DNA of 64,000 nucleotides, taken from contig NZ_CP114200.1 of NCBI RefSeq assembly GCF_029392895.1, positions 2,945,001 to 3,009,000 of the forward strand, read 5' to 3'. The first letter of the stretch is position 1; every line of letters starts with the position of its first letter. The notes beneath the pieces were generated by a model. The model had not been told where the DNA came from. It saw only the letters and a program-made list of their open reading frames with translations, and made no database searches. This DNA is from Streptomyces sp. 71268 (GTDB lineage: Bacteria > Actinomycetota > Actinomycetes > Streptomycetales > Streptomycetaceae). The translations under genes were made by a program, and so were the position numbers. Below, in pieces: positions 36,243 through 46,556 of this stretch.

Positions 36243-38339
36243 GTGACGGAGCATCCCACCTCCCACGACCGCAGGCAGGCCGCCGCACCCGCGACGGCCT
36301 CGGGCGCAGCCATGCCCGAAGACGCGCACGGCGCGGTCCCCGACCCACGCACCGGCCTGGGGCAGGGCCCCGGTCCGGCCGCCACGTCTGAGCCCGACCC
36401 CGACCACCGGCCGCGCCCGGCCGGGCACGAGGCCGAGCCGCGCCATCCGGGGCCACCGGCCGCCGCGCCCGGGGCACCGGCCCCGGTCAGCCGGCAGGCC
36501 CAGGCGCCCGCCGAGCGGCCGGCCCCCGCCGACGCGCAGCGGCCTGCTGTGCCCGTGGCCGCGCAGCCCCCGGCCGTCGGGACGCCGGGGGCCGACGCCA
36601 GCGCCCTCGCGGCGCGCGGCGGCGAGCGACTGCGCTACGTGGGCGCCGCGACCCGGCGCATCGCGCGCGGCATCGACCTGGACGAGATCGTGCTCGGGCT
36701 CTGCCGAGCCACCGTGCCGACCTTCGCCGACGCGATCCTGGTCTACCTGCGGGACCCGCTGCCGGTCGGCGACGAGCGCCCGGTGGACCCGGTGATGCTG
36801 CGGCTGCGACGTACCGACCGCATTCCGGAGGAGGCCGACACCGAGACCCGGCTGCCGCTGCTGCCATCGGGCCCCGACCTGTCGCCCGCGCTCGGCGGCG
36901 GGCCCGCGGCCGACCTGTGCGAGGTACGCGCCGGCGGGCCGCTGGCCGAGGTGTTGCGCGGGGTGCGCCCGGTCTTCGGCGACTCGGCCGCGGCCCGCGC
37001 GGCGCTGCCGGAACTGCTCGGCGAGGGCCGCACCGTGGCGACGGGGAACCGCGCCATCCTGGCGCCGCTGCGCGGCCGCCGCCGCGTGACCGGCGCCGCC
37101 GTCTTCATCCGCCGCCCCGAGCGACCGCCCTTCGAGCGGGACGACCTGCTGGTCGCCGCCCAGTTGGCCACCCACACCGCGCTCGGCGTGGACAAGGCGG
37201 TGCTGTACGGGCGGGAGGTGTACATCGCCGACGAGCTGCAGCGCACCATGCTGCCGGACTCGCTCCCCCAGCCCACCGGGGTGCGCCTGGCCAGCCGGTA
37301 CCTGCCCGCGGCGGAGAGCGCGCGGGTCGGCGGCGACTGGTACGACGCGATCCCGCTGCCCGGCAACCGGGTCGCGCTCGTCGTCGGCGACGTCATGGGC
37401 CACTCCATGACCTCCGCCGCGATCATGGGCCAGCTCCGTACGACGGCCCAGACGCTGGCCGGGCTCGACCTGCCGCCGCAGGAGGTGCTGCACCACCTGG
37501 ACGAGCAGGCCCAGCGCCTGGGCACCGACCGCATGGCCACCTGCATGTACGCGGTCTACGACCCGGTCGCGCACCGCATCGTGGTCGCCAACGCCGGGCA
37601 CCCGCCGCCCCTGCTGCTGCACCGCGGCGGCCGGGCCGAGGTGCTGCGGGTGCCGCCCGGCGCGCCGATCGGCGTCGGCGGTGTGGACTTCGAGGCGGTG
37701 GAGCTGGACGCGCCCGCGGGCGCGACGCTCATGCTCTACACCGACGGCCTGGTCGAGTCGCGCATCCGGGACGTGTGGACCGGCATCAACCAGCTCCGCG
37801 AGCGGCTGACCGAGACCGCCCGGCTGACCGGGCCGAACCCGCCGCCGCTTGAGGCGCTGTGCGACGAGGTGCTCGACATGCTCGGCCCGGGCGACCGGGA
37901 CGACGACGTCGCGCTGCTCGCCGCCCGCTTCGAGGGCATCGCGCCCAGCGACGTGGCGTACTGGTTCCTCGATCCCAAGGCGCAGACCGCCGGACAGGCC
38001 CGCCGGCTGGCCCGGCGGGCGCTGACGCGCTGGGACCTGGAGGAGCTGACCGACCCGGTGGAGCTGCTGGTCTCGGAGGTGGTGACGAACGCCGTGCGGT
38101 ACGCCGAGCGCCCGATCACGCTGCGGCTGCTGCGTACGGACGTGCTGCGCTGCGAGGTCGGCGACGACGTGCCGCAGCTCCCTCGGCTGCGCCAGGCCCG
38201 CCCGTCCGACGAGGGCGGGCGCGGCCTGTACCTGGTCAACCGGATGGCCAGACGCTGGGGCGCGACCCGGCTGAGCACCGGCAAGGTGGTCTGGTTCGAG
38301 CTGGCCATGCCGCCCAAGGCCGCGGCCCACCCTGGTTAG
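36243..38339 (+). CDS. SpoIIE-family PP2C phosphatase with GAF and HATPase domains
   Basis: A 698-residue signalling protein starting at GTG 36243 (GGATGGAAA upstream). About 110 residues of Pro/Ala-rich sequence are followed by a GAF-like sensor (near 130-320), a PP2C/SpoIIE phosphatase (LPAAESARVGGDWYDAIPLP, VVGDVMGHSMTSAAIMGQLR, DGLVESR) and a C-terminal RsbW-like ATPase (ELLVSEVVTNAVRYAERPIT, SDEGGRGLYLVNRMARRWG). Such proteins control anti-sigma/anti-anti-sigma switches in Streptomyces development and stress. Confidence 0.92.
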   Translation: MTEHPTSHDRRQAAAPATASGAAMPEDAHGAVPDPRTGLGQGPGPAATSEPDPDHRPRPAGHEAEPRHPGPPAAAPGAPAPVSRQAQAPAERPAPADAQRPAVPVAAQPPAVGTPGADASALAARGGERLRYVGAATRRIARGIDLDEIVLGLCRATVPTFADAILVYLRDPLPVGDERPVDPVMLRLRRTDRIPEEADTETRLPLLPSGPDLSPALGGGPAADLCEVRAGGPLAEVLRGVRPVFGDSAAARAALPELLGEGRTVATGNRAILAPLRGRRRVTGAAVFIRRPERPPFERDDLLVAAQLATHTALGVDKAVLYGREVYIADELQRTMLPDSLPQPTGVRLASRYLPAAESARVGGDWYDAIPLPGNRVALVVGDVMGHSMTSAAIMGQLRTTAQTLAGLDLPPQEVLHHLDEQAQRLGTDRMATCMYAVYDPVAHRIVVANAGHPPPLLLHRGGRAEVLRVPPGAPIGVGGVDFEAVELDAPAGATLMLYTDGLVESRIRDVWTGINQLRERLTETARLTGPNPPPLEALCDEVLDMLGPGDRDDDVALLAARFEGIAPSDVAYWFLDPKAQTAGQARRLARRALTRWDLEELTDPVELLVSEVVTNAVRYAERPITLRLLRTDVLRCEVGDDVPQLPRLRQARPSDEGGRGLYLVNRMARRWGATRLSTGKVVWFELAMPPKAAAHPG

Positions 38340-38465
38340 CCGGCCACCTCGTACCCGGAACGCGCCCCGCGACCCCTGCACCGGGCCCCGGGGCGCCCGT
38401 GCGTCCGGCCCCGGACGGCCCGTTCCGTGAGCGAGCGCGCCCGGGCCTGTCCCGGGTGGCCGTGG

Positions 38466-40958
38466 CTAGGGTGCCGGCGGCCACCGCGGGTTCTCGCGGC
38501 CCGGCTTGCCGGGCTCGGCGCCGATCGGCGGGTCGCCCGTCGGGTCGGGGCCCGGGGTCGGGCTCGTGCCGGTCGGGTCCGGCGAGGGCGTCGGAGGTAT
38601 CGACGGCGGGTCCGGGGTCGGCGTGGGCCCGGGCGAGGTGGGGGTCGGGTCGGGGGTGGGCGTGGGCGTCGGGCTCGGTGTGGTCGGCTCCGGGGACGGC
38701 TCGCTGGTCGTCGGGGCCGGGGTCGGCGCGAGGCTCGTGGGCGGCGCGCTGGGCAGCCGGGTCGTCGGGGCGGCCGGCCCGAGGTCGGTGTCGAGGTCGA
38801 AGGCCGACGGGGCCTGGCCGCGCAGCGCCGCCTTGGTGTACGCCGCCCAGATGTGGGCCGGGTAGGCGCCGCCGTCGACCCGGCCGCCACCGCCCGTGCC
38901 GCGCAGCGAGACCTGCTCGCCCTGTTTGACCTTGCCCTTGGTCTGGTCGGCCTCGCCGAACATGCCGACGGCCGTCACCAGGTCCGGCGTGTAGCCGACG
39001 AACCAGGCCGACTTGTTGTCGTCGGACGTGCCCGTCTTGCCCGCGACGGCCTGGCCCTCGGTGCGTACGGCCGAGCCGGTGCCGTCGTCCACCACGCCGG
39101 CGAGGACGGAGGTGACGGAGTCGGCGGTGCTCCGGCTGACGGCCTCCTCGCCCACCGCGTCCGGCAGGTCCGCCTCGTCGTCGCGCTTCTCGGCCGACTT
39201 CACGATGGTGGGCGTGACCTTCTTGCCGTGGTTGTCCAGCGTCGCGTACACCCCGGCCATGTCCAGCGGGCTGGCGCCCATCACGCCGAGCGACATCGCC
39301 GGCCGCTCGACGAAGCCGCCGGCCTTCGGGTTCATGCCCAGATCGACGGCGGTCCGCTTGACGTCGCCGAGGCCGACGTCCACGGCCATCTGCGCGAAGA
39401 CGGAGTTGACCGACTTGTTCATGGCCTGCTGCACGCTGATCGGGCCGTAGCTGCGGCCGTCCTCGTTGGGCGGCGCGAAGGCCGTCGTGCTGCCCCTGAC
39501 CGGCCGCTCGCTGGTGCCGTCGTAGATGGTGCCGGGCCGGATCGGCAGGCCCTCGCGGGTCTTGGCGTCGTTTTCGAAGGCCGAGGCGAGGATCAGCGGC
39601 TTGAAGGTGGAGGCCGGCTGGTAGTCCTCGCGGGTGGCGTTGTTGACGTAGTGCCGGGTGTAGTCCCGGCCGCCGTAGAGTGCGACGATGCCGCCGGTCT
39701 TCGGGTCCACCGAGACCGCGCCCGCCTGCACCCGCGCGTCCACCGGTCGCGACTTCGGGTCGAGGTCGTCCAGGAGTTCGGTGTCCACGGCCCGCTCAAG
39801 GGCCCGCTGCCTGGTGCGGTCGATGTTGAGCGTGATGTCCCAGCCGCCGGCGGCGAGCAGGTCCTGTTCGTCCACGCCCGCCCTGATCAGCTCCTGTTCG
39901 GCCAGCTTCACCAGGTAGCCGCGCTGCCCGGTGTGGCCGGCGATCGCCTTGGGCGGCCCGGGGACGGGGAACTTCATGGCCTCCCGCGCGCCGGAGTCCA
40001 GCCAGTCCTTGCCGACCATGTTGTCGAGCACGTAGTTCCAGCGCTGCTTGACCAGCTTCTTGGCGACCGGCCCGGCCGCCGCCCAGTCGTACTGGCTCGG
40101 GGCCTGGAGCAGCGCCGCGAGGTAGGCGCCCTCGGGGACGGTCAGCTTCTCGACCTCCTTGCCGTAGTACGCGCGGGCCGCGGCCTGGATTCCGTACGCG
40201 TTGCGGCCGAAGTAGCTGGTGTTGAGGTAGCCCTCCAGGATCTCGTCCTTGGACTTCTCCCGGTCGAGCTTGAGCGAGATGACCAGCTCCTTGACCTTGC
40301 GGGAGACGGTCTGTTCCTGGGTGAGGTAGTAGTTCTTGACGTACTGCTGGGTGATGGTCGAGCCGCCCTGCTTGCCACGGCCGAGGACGGTGTTGACGAT
40401 GCCGCGGGTGGTGCCCTTGAGGTCCACGCCGGAGTCGCTGTAGAAGTTCTTGTTCTCGGCGGCGACGAACGCGTGCTGTACGTCCTTCGGCACCCTGGAC
40501 AGCTTCACCGACTCGCGGTTGATGTCGCCGGTGCGGGCGAAGACCGTCCCGTCGCTGTAGCGGTAGACGTTGGACTGGGCCTTGGCGGCGGCGTTGCCCG
40601 AGGGGACGTCCACGATCACGTACAGCGCGGCGAGGGCGCCCATGACAAGCGCGACCATCCCGAGGGCGTAGGCGAGCAGCTTCCGCCAGGTGAAGAAGCG
40701 GCGGATGCCGGTCCGCTTCGGCCTGGCCGACGCGGCGCCGGCCTTGGCGGCCTTGCCCGCCTCGCCGGCTTTCGCGGACGCGCGCCCGCGTACGGCCCAG
40801 CGCGGCGCGCTCCGCGGCGCGGGGCCTTCGGCGCCGGTGGCCGCGCTGGGCGTGCCGCCGGGTATCGCCGCGGGCGCGTTGTCCGCCGTGGCGCCAGTGG
40901 GTTTCCTCACGCGGCGGGCGCGCTTCTGACGCGCCCGCCTGTCGTCCGCTCGGCCCAT
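38466..40958 (-). CDS. Bifunctional penicillin-binding protein (class A)
   Basis: An 830-residue protein: basic cytoplasmic start, one membrane helix (LLAYALGMVALVMGALAALY), GT51 transglycosylase (VAAENKNFYSDSGVDLKG, GGSTITQQYVKNYYLTQEQT) and transpeptidase with SxxK in PASTFKP, KSVN and KTG in VAGKTGTSDD. It polymerises and cross-links peptidoglycan outside the membrane. The last 110 residues are a Pro/Thr/Ser/Asp tail built on PTPTP and PDP repeats, probably wall-spanning and disordered. Confidence 0.95.
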   Translation of the reverse strand: MGRADDRRARQKRARRVRKPTGATADNAPAAIPGGTPSAATGAEGPAPRSAPRWAVRGRASAKAGEAGKAAKAGAASARPKRTGIRRFFTWRKLLAYALGMVALVMGALAALYVIVDVPSGNAAAKAQSNVYRYSDGTVFARTGDINRESVKLSRVPKDVQHAFVAAENKNFYSDSGVDLKGTTRGIVNTVLGRGKQGGSTITQQYVKNYYLTQEQTVSRKVKELVISLKLDREKSKDEILEGYLNTSYFGRNAYGIQAAARAYYGKEVEKLTVPEGAYLAALLQAPSQYDWAAAGPVAKKLVKQRWNYVLDNMVGKDWLDSGAREAMKFPVPGPPKAIAGHTGQRGYLVKLAEQELIRAGVDEQDLLAAGGWDITLNIDRTRQRALERAVDTELLDDLDPKSRPVDARVQAGAVSVDPKTGGIVALYGGRDYTRHYVNNATREDYQPASTFKPLILASAFENDAKTREGLPIRPGTIYDGTSERPVRGSTTAFAPPNEDGRSYGPISVQQAMNKSVNSVFAQMAVDVGLGDVKRTAVDLGMNPKAGGFVERPAMSLGVMGASPLDMAGVYATLDNHGKKVTPTIVKSAEKRDDEADLPDAVGEEAVSRSTADSVTSVLAGVVDDGTGSAVRTEGQAVAGKTGTSDDNKSAWFVGYTPDLVTAVGMFGEADQTKGKVKQGEQVSLRGTGGGGRVDGGAYPAHIWAAYTKAALRGQAPSAFDLDTDLGPAAPTTRLPSAPPTSLAPTPAPTTSEPSPEPTTPSPTPTPTPDPTPTSPGPTPTPDPPSIPPTPSPDPTGTSPTPGPDPTGDPPIGAEPGKPGRENPRWPPAP

Positions 40959-41232
40959 GTCTCCCGCCGCTCCAGTCGTTCACCTCACCAGGTCAGACCA
41001 TGTAGCTAACACCGCAAGAGACGGCAAAAGCCCATCGATCAAGCCATTTCGGGAGGTGACAATGAGCACTTCTCTACTGAGAACCGACAAATGGCAGCGG
41101 CCGAGGGTTGCCCCGGCCGTAAATGTGTTATCACTTTGCTAGACACTACGTACGGGCGAGGGCGACCACCTCGCCGCCGCGCGCCGGCCCGGTGCCGCGC
41201 GCGACCAACCCACGGACTCGGGGGACCCCACC

Positions 41233-42192
41233 ATGACCGACACCACTCCACGGACGCCCACCCCGGGCGACGACCCCGACGTGCCCGCGATGCCCGAGCC
41301 ACGGGTACGGGAGTTCGCCGCGCACAGCGTCAGCGGCGGGCTCGCCCTGCTCGGCGGGCTGCTCGGCCTCTTCGGCGGCGTCGGCGCGCTCGTCGGCGGC
41401 ATCGCGCTGGCCAACGACGGCACGCCGGCGGCCGGCGTGCCGCTGATCATCGGCGGCCCGCTGCTGGCCATCGCCGCCTTCCTGGCCATGTGCGGACTGA
41501 ACACGGTCGCGCCGGGCGAGGCCCGCGTGGTCCAGCTCTTCGGCCGCTACCGGGGCACCATCCGCACCGACGGGCTGCGCTGGGTCAACCCGTTCACCAG
41601 CCGCGAGAAGATCTCCACCCGGGTGCGCAACCACGAGACGGCCGTGCTCAAGGTCAACGACGCCTACGGCAACCCGATCGAACTGGCGGCCGTGGTGGTC
41701 TGGAAGGTCGAGGACACCGCGCAGGCCGTCTTCGAGGTCGACGACTTCCTGGAGTTCGTCTCCACCCAGACCGAGGCGGCCGTACGGCACATCGCCATCG
41801 AGTACCCGTACGACGCGCACGAGGAGGGCGGCCTGTCGCTGCGCGGCAACGCCGAGGAGATCACCGAGAAGCTCGCCGTCGAACTGCACGCCCGGGTCGA
41901 GGCGGCGGGCGTACGGATCATCGAGTCCCGCTTCACGCACCTGGCGTACGCCCCCGAGATCGCCTCCGCGATGCTCCAGCGGCAGCAGGCCGGAGCCGTG
42001 GTCGCCGCGCGCCAGCACATCGTGGAGGGCGCGGTCGGCATGGTCGAGGACGCGCTGGAGCGCATCGCGGCGCGCGAGATCGTGGAGCTGGACGAGGAGC
42101 GCAAGGCCGCGATGGTCAGCAACCTGCTCGTCGTGCTGTGCGGCGACCGCTCCCCGCAGCCGGTCGTGAACACGGGCTCGCTCTACCAGTGA
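41233..42192 (+). CDS. SPFH/Band 7 (flotillin-like) membrane protein
   Basis: A 319-residue protein with two N-terminal hydrophobic segments ([40 protein letters not shown]) and an SPFH domain ([40 protein letters not shown]) followed by a helical stalk rich in Ala/Glu. Such proteins form membrane scaffolds. Its stop overlaps the start of the small RHH-like gene (GTGA). Confidence 0.92.
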   Translation: MTDTTPRTPTPGDDPDVPAMPEPRVREFAAHSVSGGLALLGGLLGLFGGVGALVGGIALANDGTPAAGVPLIIGGPLLAIAAFLAMCGLNTVAPGEARVVQLFGRYRGTIRTDGLRWVNPFTSREKISTRVRNHETAVLKVNDAYGNPIELAAVVVWKVEDTAQAVFEVDDFLEFVSTQTEAAVRHIAIEYPYDAHEEGGLSLRGNAEEITEKLAVELHARVEAAGVRIIESRFTHLAYAPEIASAMLQRQQAGAVVAARQHIVEGAVGMVEDALERIAAREIVELDEERKAAMVSNLLVVLCGDRSPQPVVNTGSLYQ

Positions 42193-42548
42193 CCGAGGAG
42201 CGCCCCCCGCGCCGGCCTCGGCAGCGCAAGCAGATGCTGCTGCGGCTCGACCCCGCCGTGTACGACGCCCTGGCCCGTTGGGCGGGGGACGAGTTGCGCA
42301 GTGCCAACGCCCAGATCGAGTTCCTGCTGCGGCGGGCGCTCGCGGACGCGGGCCGGCTCCCCGGCGACGTCGGCGCCATCCCGCGCCGCGGGCGCCCCCC
42401 GAAGACGGCGCGCACGCCGGAGCCCACGGCCGACCCGGCCACCGAGGCGCCCGGGCCACCCGCCGCCCCGACCTCGAGCCCGACCACCCCGGACCCCGAG
42501 CCGGACCCCGAGCCGGACCCGGACCAGGCCCCGAACCCGGACGCCTGA
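42189..42548 (+). CDS. Small Arc/RHH-like protein coupled to the SPFH gene
   Basis: GTG 42189 overlaps the SPFH stop. The 119 residues begin with a ribbon-helix-helix-like segment (KQMLLRLDPAVYDALARWAG, DELRSANAQIEFLLRRALAD) followed by a Pro-rich tail with PEPDPEPDPDQ. In Streptomyces this pair of genes is often adjacent. DNA binding is predicted from the fold; the target is unknown. Confidence 0.78.
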   Translation: MTEERPPRRPRQRKQMLLRLDPAVYDALARWAGDELRSANAQIEFLLRRALADAGRLPGDVGAIPRRGRPPKTARTPEPTADPATEAPGPPAAPTSSPTTPDPEPDPEPDPDQAPNPDA

Positions 42549-42730
42549 GCGCGCTCCACCGACCCGACTCCGGATGCCCGAGCCCGCTCCCCGGGCCCGC
42601 CCCGACCCCCCGGCGACGTACCGCGCCCCCGCGCGGTGCGTCGCTTCGTGCTTCCCGGGCCCGTACGCCCCGCGCCCCGACCCGATTCCGCCGAACCCCT
42701 CCCCACCAGGGGCGATGCCTGCACGCCGCG

Positions 42731-42778
42731 GCTATACGCAGCGGCTATACATACCGCGTATACACGTGATGTACAGTC
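42731..42778 (+). promoter_or_regulatory. AT-rich repeats upstream of padR, likely operator
   Basis: The stretch contains ATACGC and GCGTAT as inverted arms, CTATAC twice and GTATAC, ending in GTACAGT close to the ATG at 42785. It stands out as AT-rich in very GC-rich DNA. PadR proteins usually bind ATGT/ACAT-type dyads, which this resembles (GTATACACGTGATGTACAG). Confidence 0.55.
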
Positions 42779-42784
42779 TCGGAC

Positions 42785-43309
42785 ATGTCCATCGGCCACA
42801 CTCTTCTCGGGCTCCTGGAATCCGGGCCCCGCCATGGTTACGACCTCAAGCGCGCGTTCGACGAACGCTTCGGACACGACCGCCCGCTGCACTACGGGCA
42901 GGTCTACTCGACCATGTCCCGCCTGCTGAAGAACGGCCTCGTGGAGGTCGACGGGATCGAGGCCGGAGGCGGCCCCGAGCGCAAGCGGTACGCCATCACC
43001 GACGCCGGGATAACCGACGTCGCCCAGTGGCTCGCGCAGCCCGAAAAGCCCGAACCGTACCTTCAGTCCACCCTCTACACCAAGGTGGTCCTCGCGCTGC
43101 TGACCGGCCGGAACGCGGCCGACCTGCTCGACACGCAGCGCGCCGAGCACCTGCGGCTGATGCGCGAGCTGACCCAGCGCAAGCGCGGCGGCGACCTCGC
43201 CGACCAGCTCATCTGCGACCACGCGCTGTTCCACCTCGAAGCCGACCTGCGCTGGCTCGAACTCACCGCGGCCAGGCTCGACCAACTCAGCAAGGCGGTA
43301 CGCGCATGA
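42785..43309 (+). CDS. PadR-family transcriptional regulator
   Basis: A 174-residue regulator with the PadR winged helix (LLGLLESGPRHGYDLKRAFD, LHYGQVYSTMSRLLKNGLVE, ERKRYAITDAG) and a C-terminal dimerisation helix bundle. Its stop overlaps the start of the ABC ATPase gene (ATGA), so it heads and probably represses its own exporter operon through the repeats at 42731-42778. Confidence 0.92.
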   Translation: MSIGHTLLGLLESGPRHGYDLKRAFDERFGHDRPLHYGQVYSTMSRLLKNGLVEVDGIEAGGGPERKRYAITDAGITDVAQWLAQPEKPEPYLQSTLYTKVVLALLTGRNAADLLDTQRAEHLRLMRELTQRKRGGDLADQLICDHALFHLEADLRWLELTAARLDQLSKAVRA

Positions 43310-43992
43310 CCCCCGCCGGTTCCCTGCTCGTCGCGTCCGCGCTGCGCAAGTCCTACGGGCCGACCCCGGCCCTGGACGGCGCGGACTTCTCCATCCACCC
43401 CTCGGAGGTCGTCGCGGTCATGGGCCCCTCCGGGTCCGGCAAGTCCACCCTGCTGCACTGTCTGGCCGGCATCGTCCAGCCCGACTCCGGCACCGTGCGC
43501 TACAACGGCCGCGAGCTGTCCTCGCTGCCCGACCGGGAGCGCAGCGCGCTGCGCCGCGGCGAGTTCGGGTTCGTCTTCCAGTTCGGGCAGCTCGTCCCGG
43601 AGCTGACCTGCCTGGAGAACGTGGCGCTGCCGCTGCGGCTCAGCGGCACCGGCCGCAAGGCCGCCGAGGCGCGGGCCGTGGAATGGCTGGAGCGCCTTGA
43701 GGTGGACACCGTGCGGGCCAAGCGCCCCGGCGAGGTCTCCGGCGGCCAGGGCCAGCGGGTGGCCGTGGCGCGCTCGCTGGTCACCCGGCCGCGCGTGCTG
43801 TTCGCCGACGAGCCGACCGGCGCGCTCGACTCCCTCAACGGCGAGCGCGTGATGCAACTGCTCACGGACGCGGCCCGGGACACCCGGGCCGCCGTGGTCC
43901 TGGTCACGCACGAGGCGCGGGTGGCCGCCTACTCCGACCGCGAGGTCGTCGTACGGGACGGCAAGGCCAGGGACATGGCGGGCGCCGCGTGA
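43306..43992 (+). CDS. ABC transporter ATP-binding protein (MacB/LolD type)
   Basis: A 228-residue ATPase with Walker A GPSGSGKST, signature VSGGQGQRVAVARSL, Walker B VLFADEPTGAL and the H-loop VTHEARV. The signature has GQGQ rather than the usual GQQQ. The order PadR, ATPase, FtsX permease with coupled starts indicates one exporter operon, probably for a peptide, lipid or antibiotic. Confidence 0.94.
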   Translation: MTPAGSLLVASALRKSYGPTPALDGADFSIHPSEVVAVMGPSGSGKSTLLHCLAGIVQPDSGTVRYNGRELSSLPDRERSALRRGEFGFVFQFGQLVPELTCLENVALPLRLSGTGRKAAEARAVEWLERLEVDTVRAKRPGEVSGGQGQRVAVARSLVTRPRVLFADEPTGALDSLNGERVMQLLTDAARDTRAAVVLVTHEARVAAYSDREVVVRDGKARDMAGAA

Positions 43993-46469
43993 ACCCCCGC
44001 TCCCGCACCCCCGACACCGCCGACACCGCCGACACCCGCGCGGGCGACGCGCTTGGGGCGTCCGCAGCCAACCGGACGTCCGGTGCCTCCGTCGTCGACG
44101 CGGGCCCGGGCCCCGGCGGTAAGCCGCGCGGCCTGCGCGGCCCGCTCGACCTCGCCGGCTGGGTCCGCGACCTCGGGCTCGGCGCCCGGTTCGCGGTCAC
44201 CGGCGGCCGGCAGGGCTGGACCCGTACGGTGCTCACCGCCGTCGGCGTCGGCCTCGGCGTGGCGCTGCTGCTGCTCGCGGCGGCCGTGCCCAGCATCCTC
44301 GACAACCGCAGGGAGCGCGGCCAGGCCCGTCAGGTCGTGAACCTGAGCGCGGACCTCAAGGCGGGCCCCCGGACCTTCCTGCACGCCGGCGGCGACACCG
44401 AGTGGCACGGCGAGGACATCGTGGGCAGCCTGCTGCGCGCGGAGGGGTCGCGGCCCCCGGCGCCGCCCGGAGTCTCCGCCATGCCACGCCCCGGCGAGAT
44501 GATGGTCTCGCCCGCGCTGCGCGACCTGCTGCGGCGCGACGGCAACGACGTGCTGCGCGAGCGGTTCGCCGACTACCGCATCGTCGGCACCATCGCCGAC
44601 GAGGGGCTGCTCGGCCCCGCCGAGCTGGTCTACCTGGCCGGCAGCGACCGGCTCACCGAGCAGAACGCCCAACGCACCGACCACTTCGGCAACGACGGCG
44701 AGGGCGAACCGATGAGCGCCGTGCTCATCCTGCTGGCCGTGATGGTGTGCGTGGTGCTGCTGATGCCGGTGGCCATCTTCGTCGGCACGGCGGTCCGGTT
44801 CGGCGGCGAGCAGCGCGACCGAAGGCTGGCCGCGCTACGCCTGGTCGGCGCCGACCTGCGCATGACGCACCGGATCGCGGCCGGCGAGTCGCTGGTCGGC
44901 GCGCTCCTCGGGCTGGCCGTGGGCTGTGCGATCTTCCTGGTCGGGCGGGAGTTCGTCGGCTCGGTCACGGTGTGGGACATCAACGTCTTCCCCTCCGACG
45001 TCGCCCCGCACCCCACGCTCGCCGCGCTGATCGCGGTGTCCGTGCCCGCGTGCGCGGTGCTGGTCACCCTGCTGGCGCTGCGCGGCATCACCATCGAACC
45101 GCTGGGCGTGGTGCGCGGCGGGGCTCCGAGACGGCGCCGGCTGTGGTGGCGCCTGGCGCTGCCCGCGCTCGGTTTCGGGCTGCTGTTGCCGCTGGTCGGC
45201 GGCGTGAGCTACCAGGCGGACACCGACCTGAACACCTACCAGGTCGCGGCCGGCGCCGTGCTGGTCCTCGTCGGGGTGACCGCCCTGCTCCCGTGGCTGG
45301 TCGAAGGCTTCGTGAACCGTTTCCGGGGCGGGCCGCTCTCCTGGCAACTGGCCATCCGCAGGCTGCAACTGAGCAGCGGCACGGCGGCCCGTACCGTCAG
45401 CGGCGTCACCGTCGCGGTGGCCGGGGCGGTCGCCATCCAGATGCTCTTCGCGGGCGTCCAGGACGACTTCGAGAAGGACACCGGACACGACGCCAACGAA
45501 CCGCGCATCGGCTTCTCGCGGGGCGTGACGGACAGCGCCGACGCGGTGGGCACGATCAGCGCCATCCGCGAGACGCCCGGCGCCCGCGACGTGGTGGCCC
45601 GGGTGCGGGCCACCATCGGCAAGGCCGGTGCCACCGACCGGAAGGCGGAGAACCTTCAGACCGTGGAACTGTTCATCGCCGACTGCGCGAGCCTGCGCGT
45701 CTACTACGACGTCGGCTCGTGTAAGGACGGCGACGTCTTCCGCAGCGGCCTGCCGTCGAGCAGCTTCGCCAAGCCGGGCGCGGCCGTCGACGTCACCCCG
45801 CCCGGGTACGGCGACACGCTGGAGGAGCACCTGTGGACGGTGCCGGCGACGGCCCGCACCGTGGCGCCGCGCGCGGACGCGCCGGACGACGTGGTGGAGG
45901 GCATCGTGGCCACCCCGTCGGCCGTGCCCATCGACGACCTCGCCGACCCGTGGTTGGTCGTCGACCTCAACACGGACCCCGCGGTGCGGGACTCCTTGGA
46001 GCGGGTACGGAACACGGCGATCCGCACCGACCCCGGCGCCGCCGTGATGGTCTACGCCTCCATCGAACGCAACGAGCGCTTCGAGGACATCCAGACCGGC
46101 CTGTTCGTCGGCGCGACGGTGACGTTGCTGCTGATCGGGGCGTCCATGGTCGTCACCCAGCTTGAGCAACTACGCGACCGCAGGCGCCTGCTGTCGGTCC
46201 TGGTGGCCTTCGGCGCCCGGCGCTCGACGCTGGCCTACTCCGTCCTGTGGCAGACCGCCATCCCCGTCGTCATCGGCCTCACGCTCTCCCTCGCGGGCGG
46301 TGCGGCGCTCGGCGTCGTCCTGCTCAAGATGGTGGACCGGCCGGTACAGGACTGGTCGGCCCTGGTCCCGATGGTCGGCATCGGCGCGGGCGTCATCGCC
46401 CTGGTGACGCTGGTCAGCCTGCCACCCCTGTGGCGGATGATGCGGCCGGACGGGCTGCGGACGGAGTGA
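43989..46469 (+). CDS. FtsX-family ABC transporter permease
   Basis: An 826-residue permease coupled by GTGA to the ATPase. Membrane segments are TVLTAVGVGLGVALLLLAAA near 75-95, then two FtsX modules (AVLILLAVMVCVVLLMPVAI and later; LFVGATVTLLLIGASMVVTQ near the end) with a large extracytoplasmic domain between. The layout fits macrolide- or peptide-type exporters in which force is coupled to an external domain. Confidence 0.92.
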   Translation: MNPRSRTPDTADTADTRAGDALGASAANRTSGASVVDAGPGPGGKPRGLRGPLDLAGWVRDLGLGARFAVTGGRQGWTRTVLTAVGVGLGVALLLLAAAVPSILDNRRERGQARQVVNLSADLKAGPRTFLHAGGDTEWHGEDIVGSLLRAEGSRPPAPPGVSAMPRPGEMMVSPALRDLLRRDGNDVLRERFADYRIVGTIADEGLLGPAELVYLAGSDRLTEQNAQRTDHFGNDGEGEPMSAVLILLAVMVCVVLLMPVAIFVGTAVRFGGEQRDRRLAALRLVGADLRMTHRIAAGESLVGALLGLAVGCAIFLVGREFVGSVTVWDINVFPSDVAPHPTLAALIAVSVPACAVLVTLLALRGITIEPLGVVRGGAPRRRRLWWRLALPALGFGLLLPLVGGVSYQADTDLNTYQVAAGAVLVLVGVTALLPWLVEGFVNRFRGGPLSWQLAIRRLQLSSGTAARTVSGVTVAVAGAVAIQMLFAGVQDDFEKDTGHDANEPRIGFSRGVTDSADAVGTISAIRETPGARDVVARVRATIGKAGATDRKAENLQTVELFIADCASLRVYYDVGSCKDGDVFRSGLPSSSFAKPGAAVDVTPPGYGDTLEEHLWTVPATARTVAPRADAPDDVVEGIVATPSAVPIDDLADPWLVVDLNTDPAVRDSLERVRNTAIRTDPGAAVMVYASIERNERFEDIQTGLFVGATVTLLLIGASMVVTQLEQLRDRRRLLSVLVAFGARRSTLAYSVLWQTAIPVVIGLTLSLAGGAALGVVLLKMVDRPVQDWSALVPMVGIGAGVIALVTLVSLPPLWRMMRPDGLRTE

Positions 46470-46556
46470 TACCGATCGGGTGAAGCCCGCTGTACGGCAC
46501 CCACCCGTGAGCTCGCCCCACGACGATCTCCTCGACACCAGCCACCAGGAGGCACC

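Noticed and set aside
38466..38800. Repeats in the penicillin-binding protein tail as a mobile or regulatory repeat
   Set aside because: They encode an in-frame Pro/Thr/Asp tail, common wall-spanning sequence in Streptomyces.
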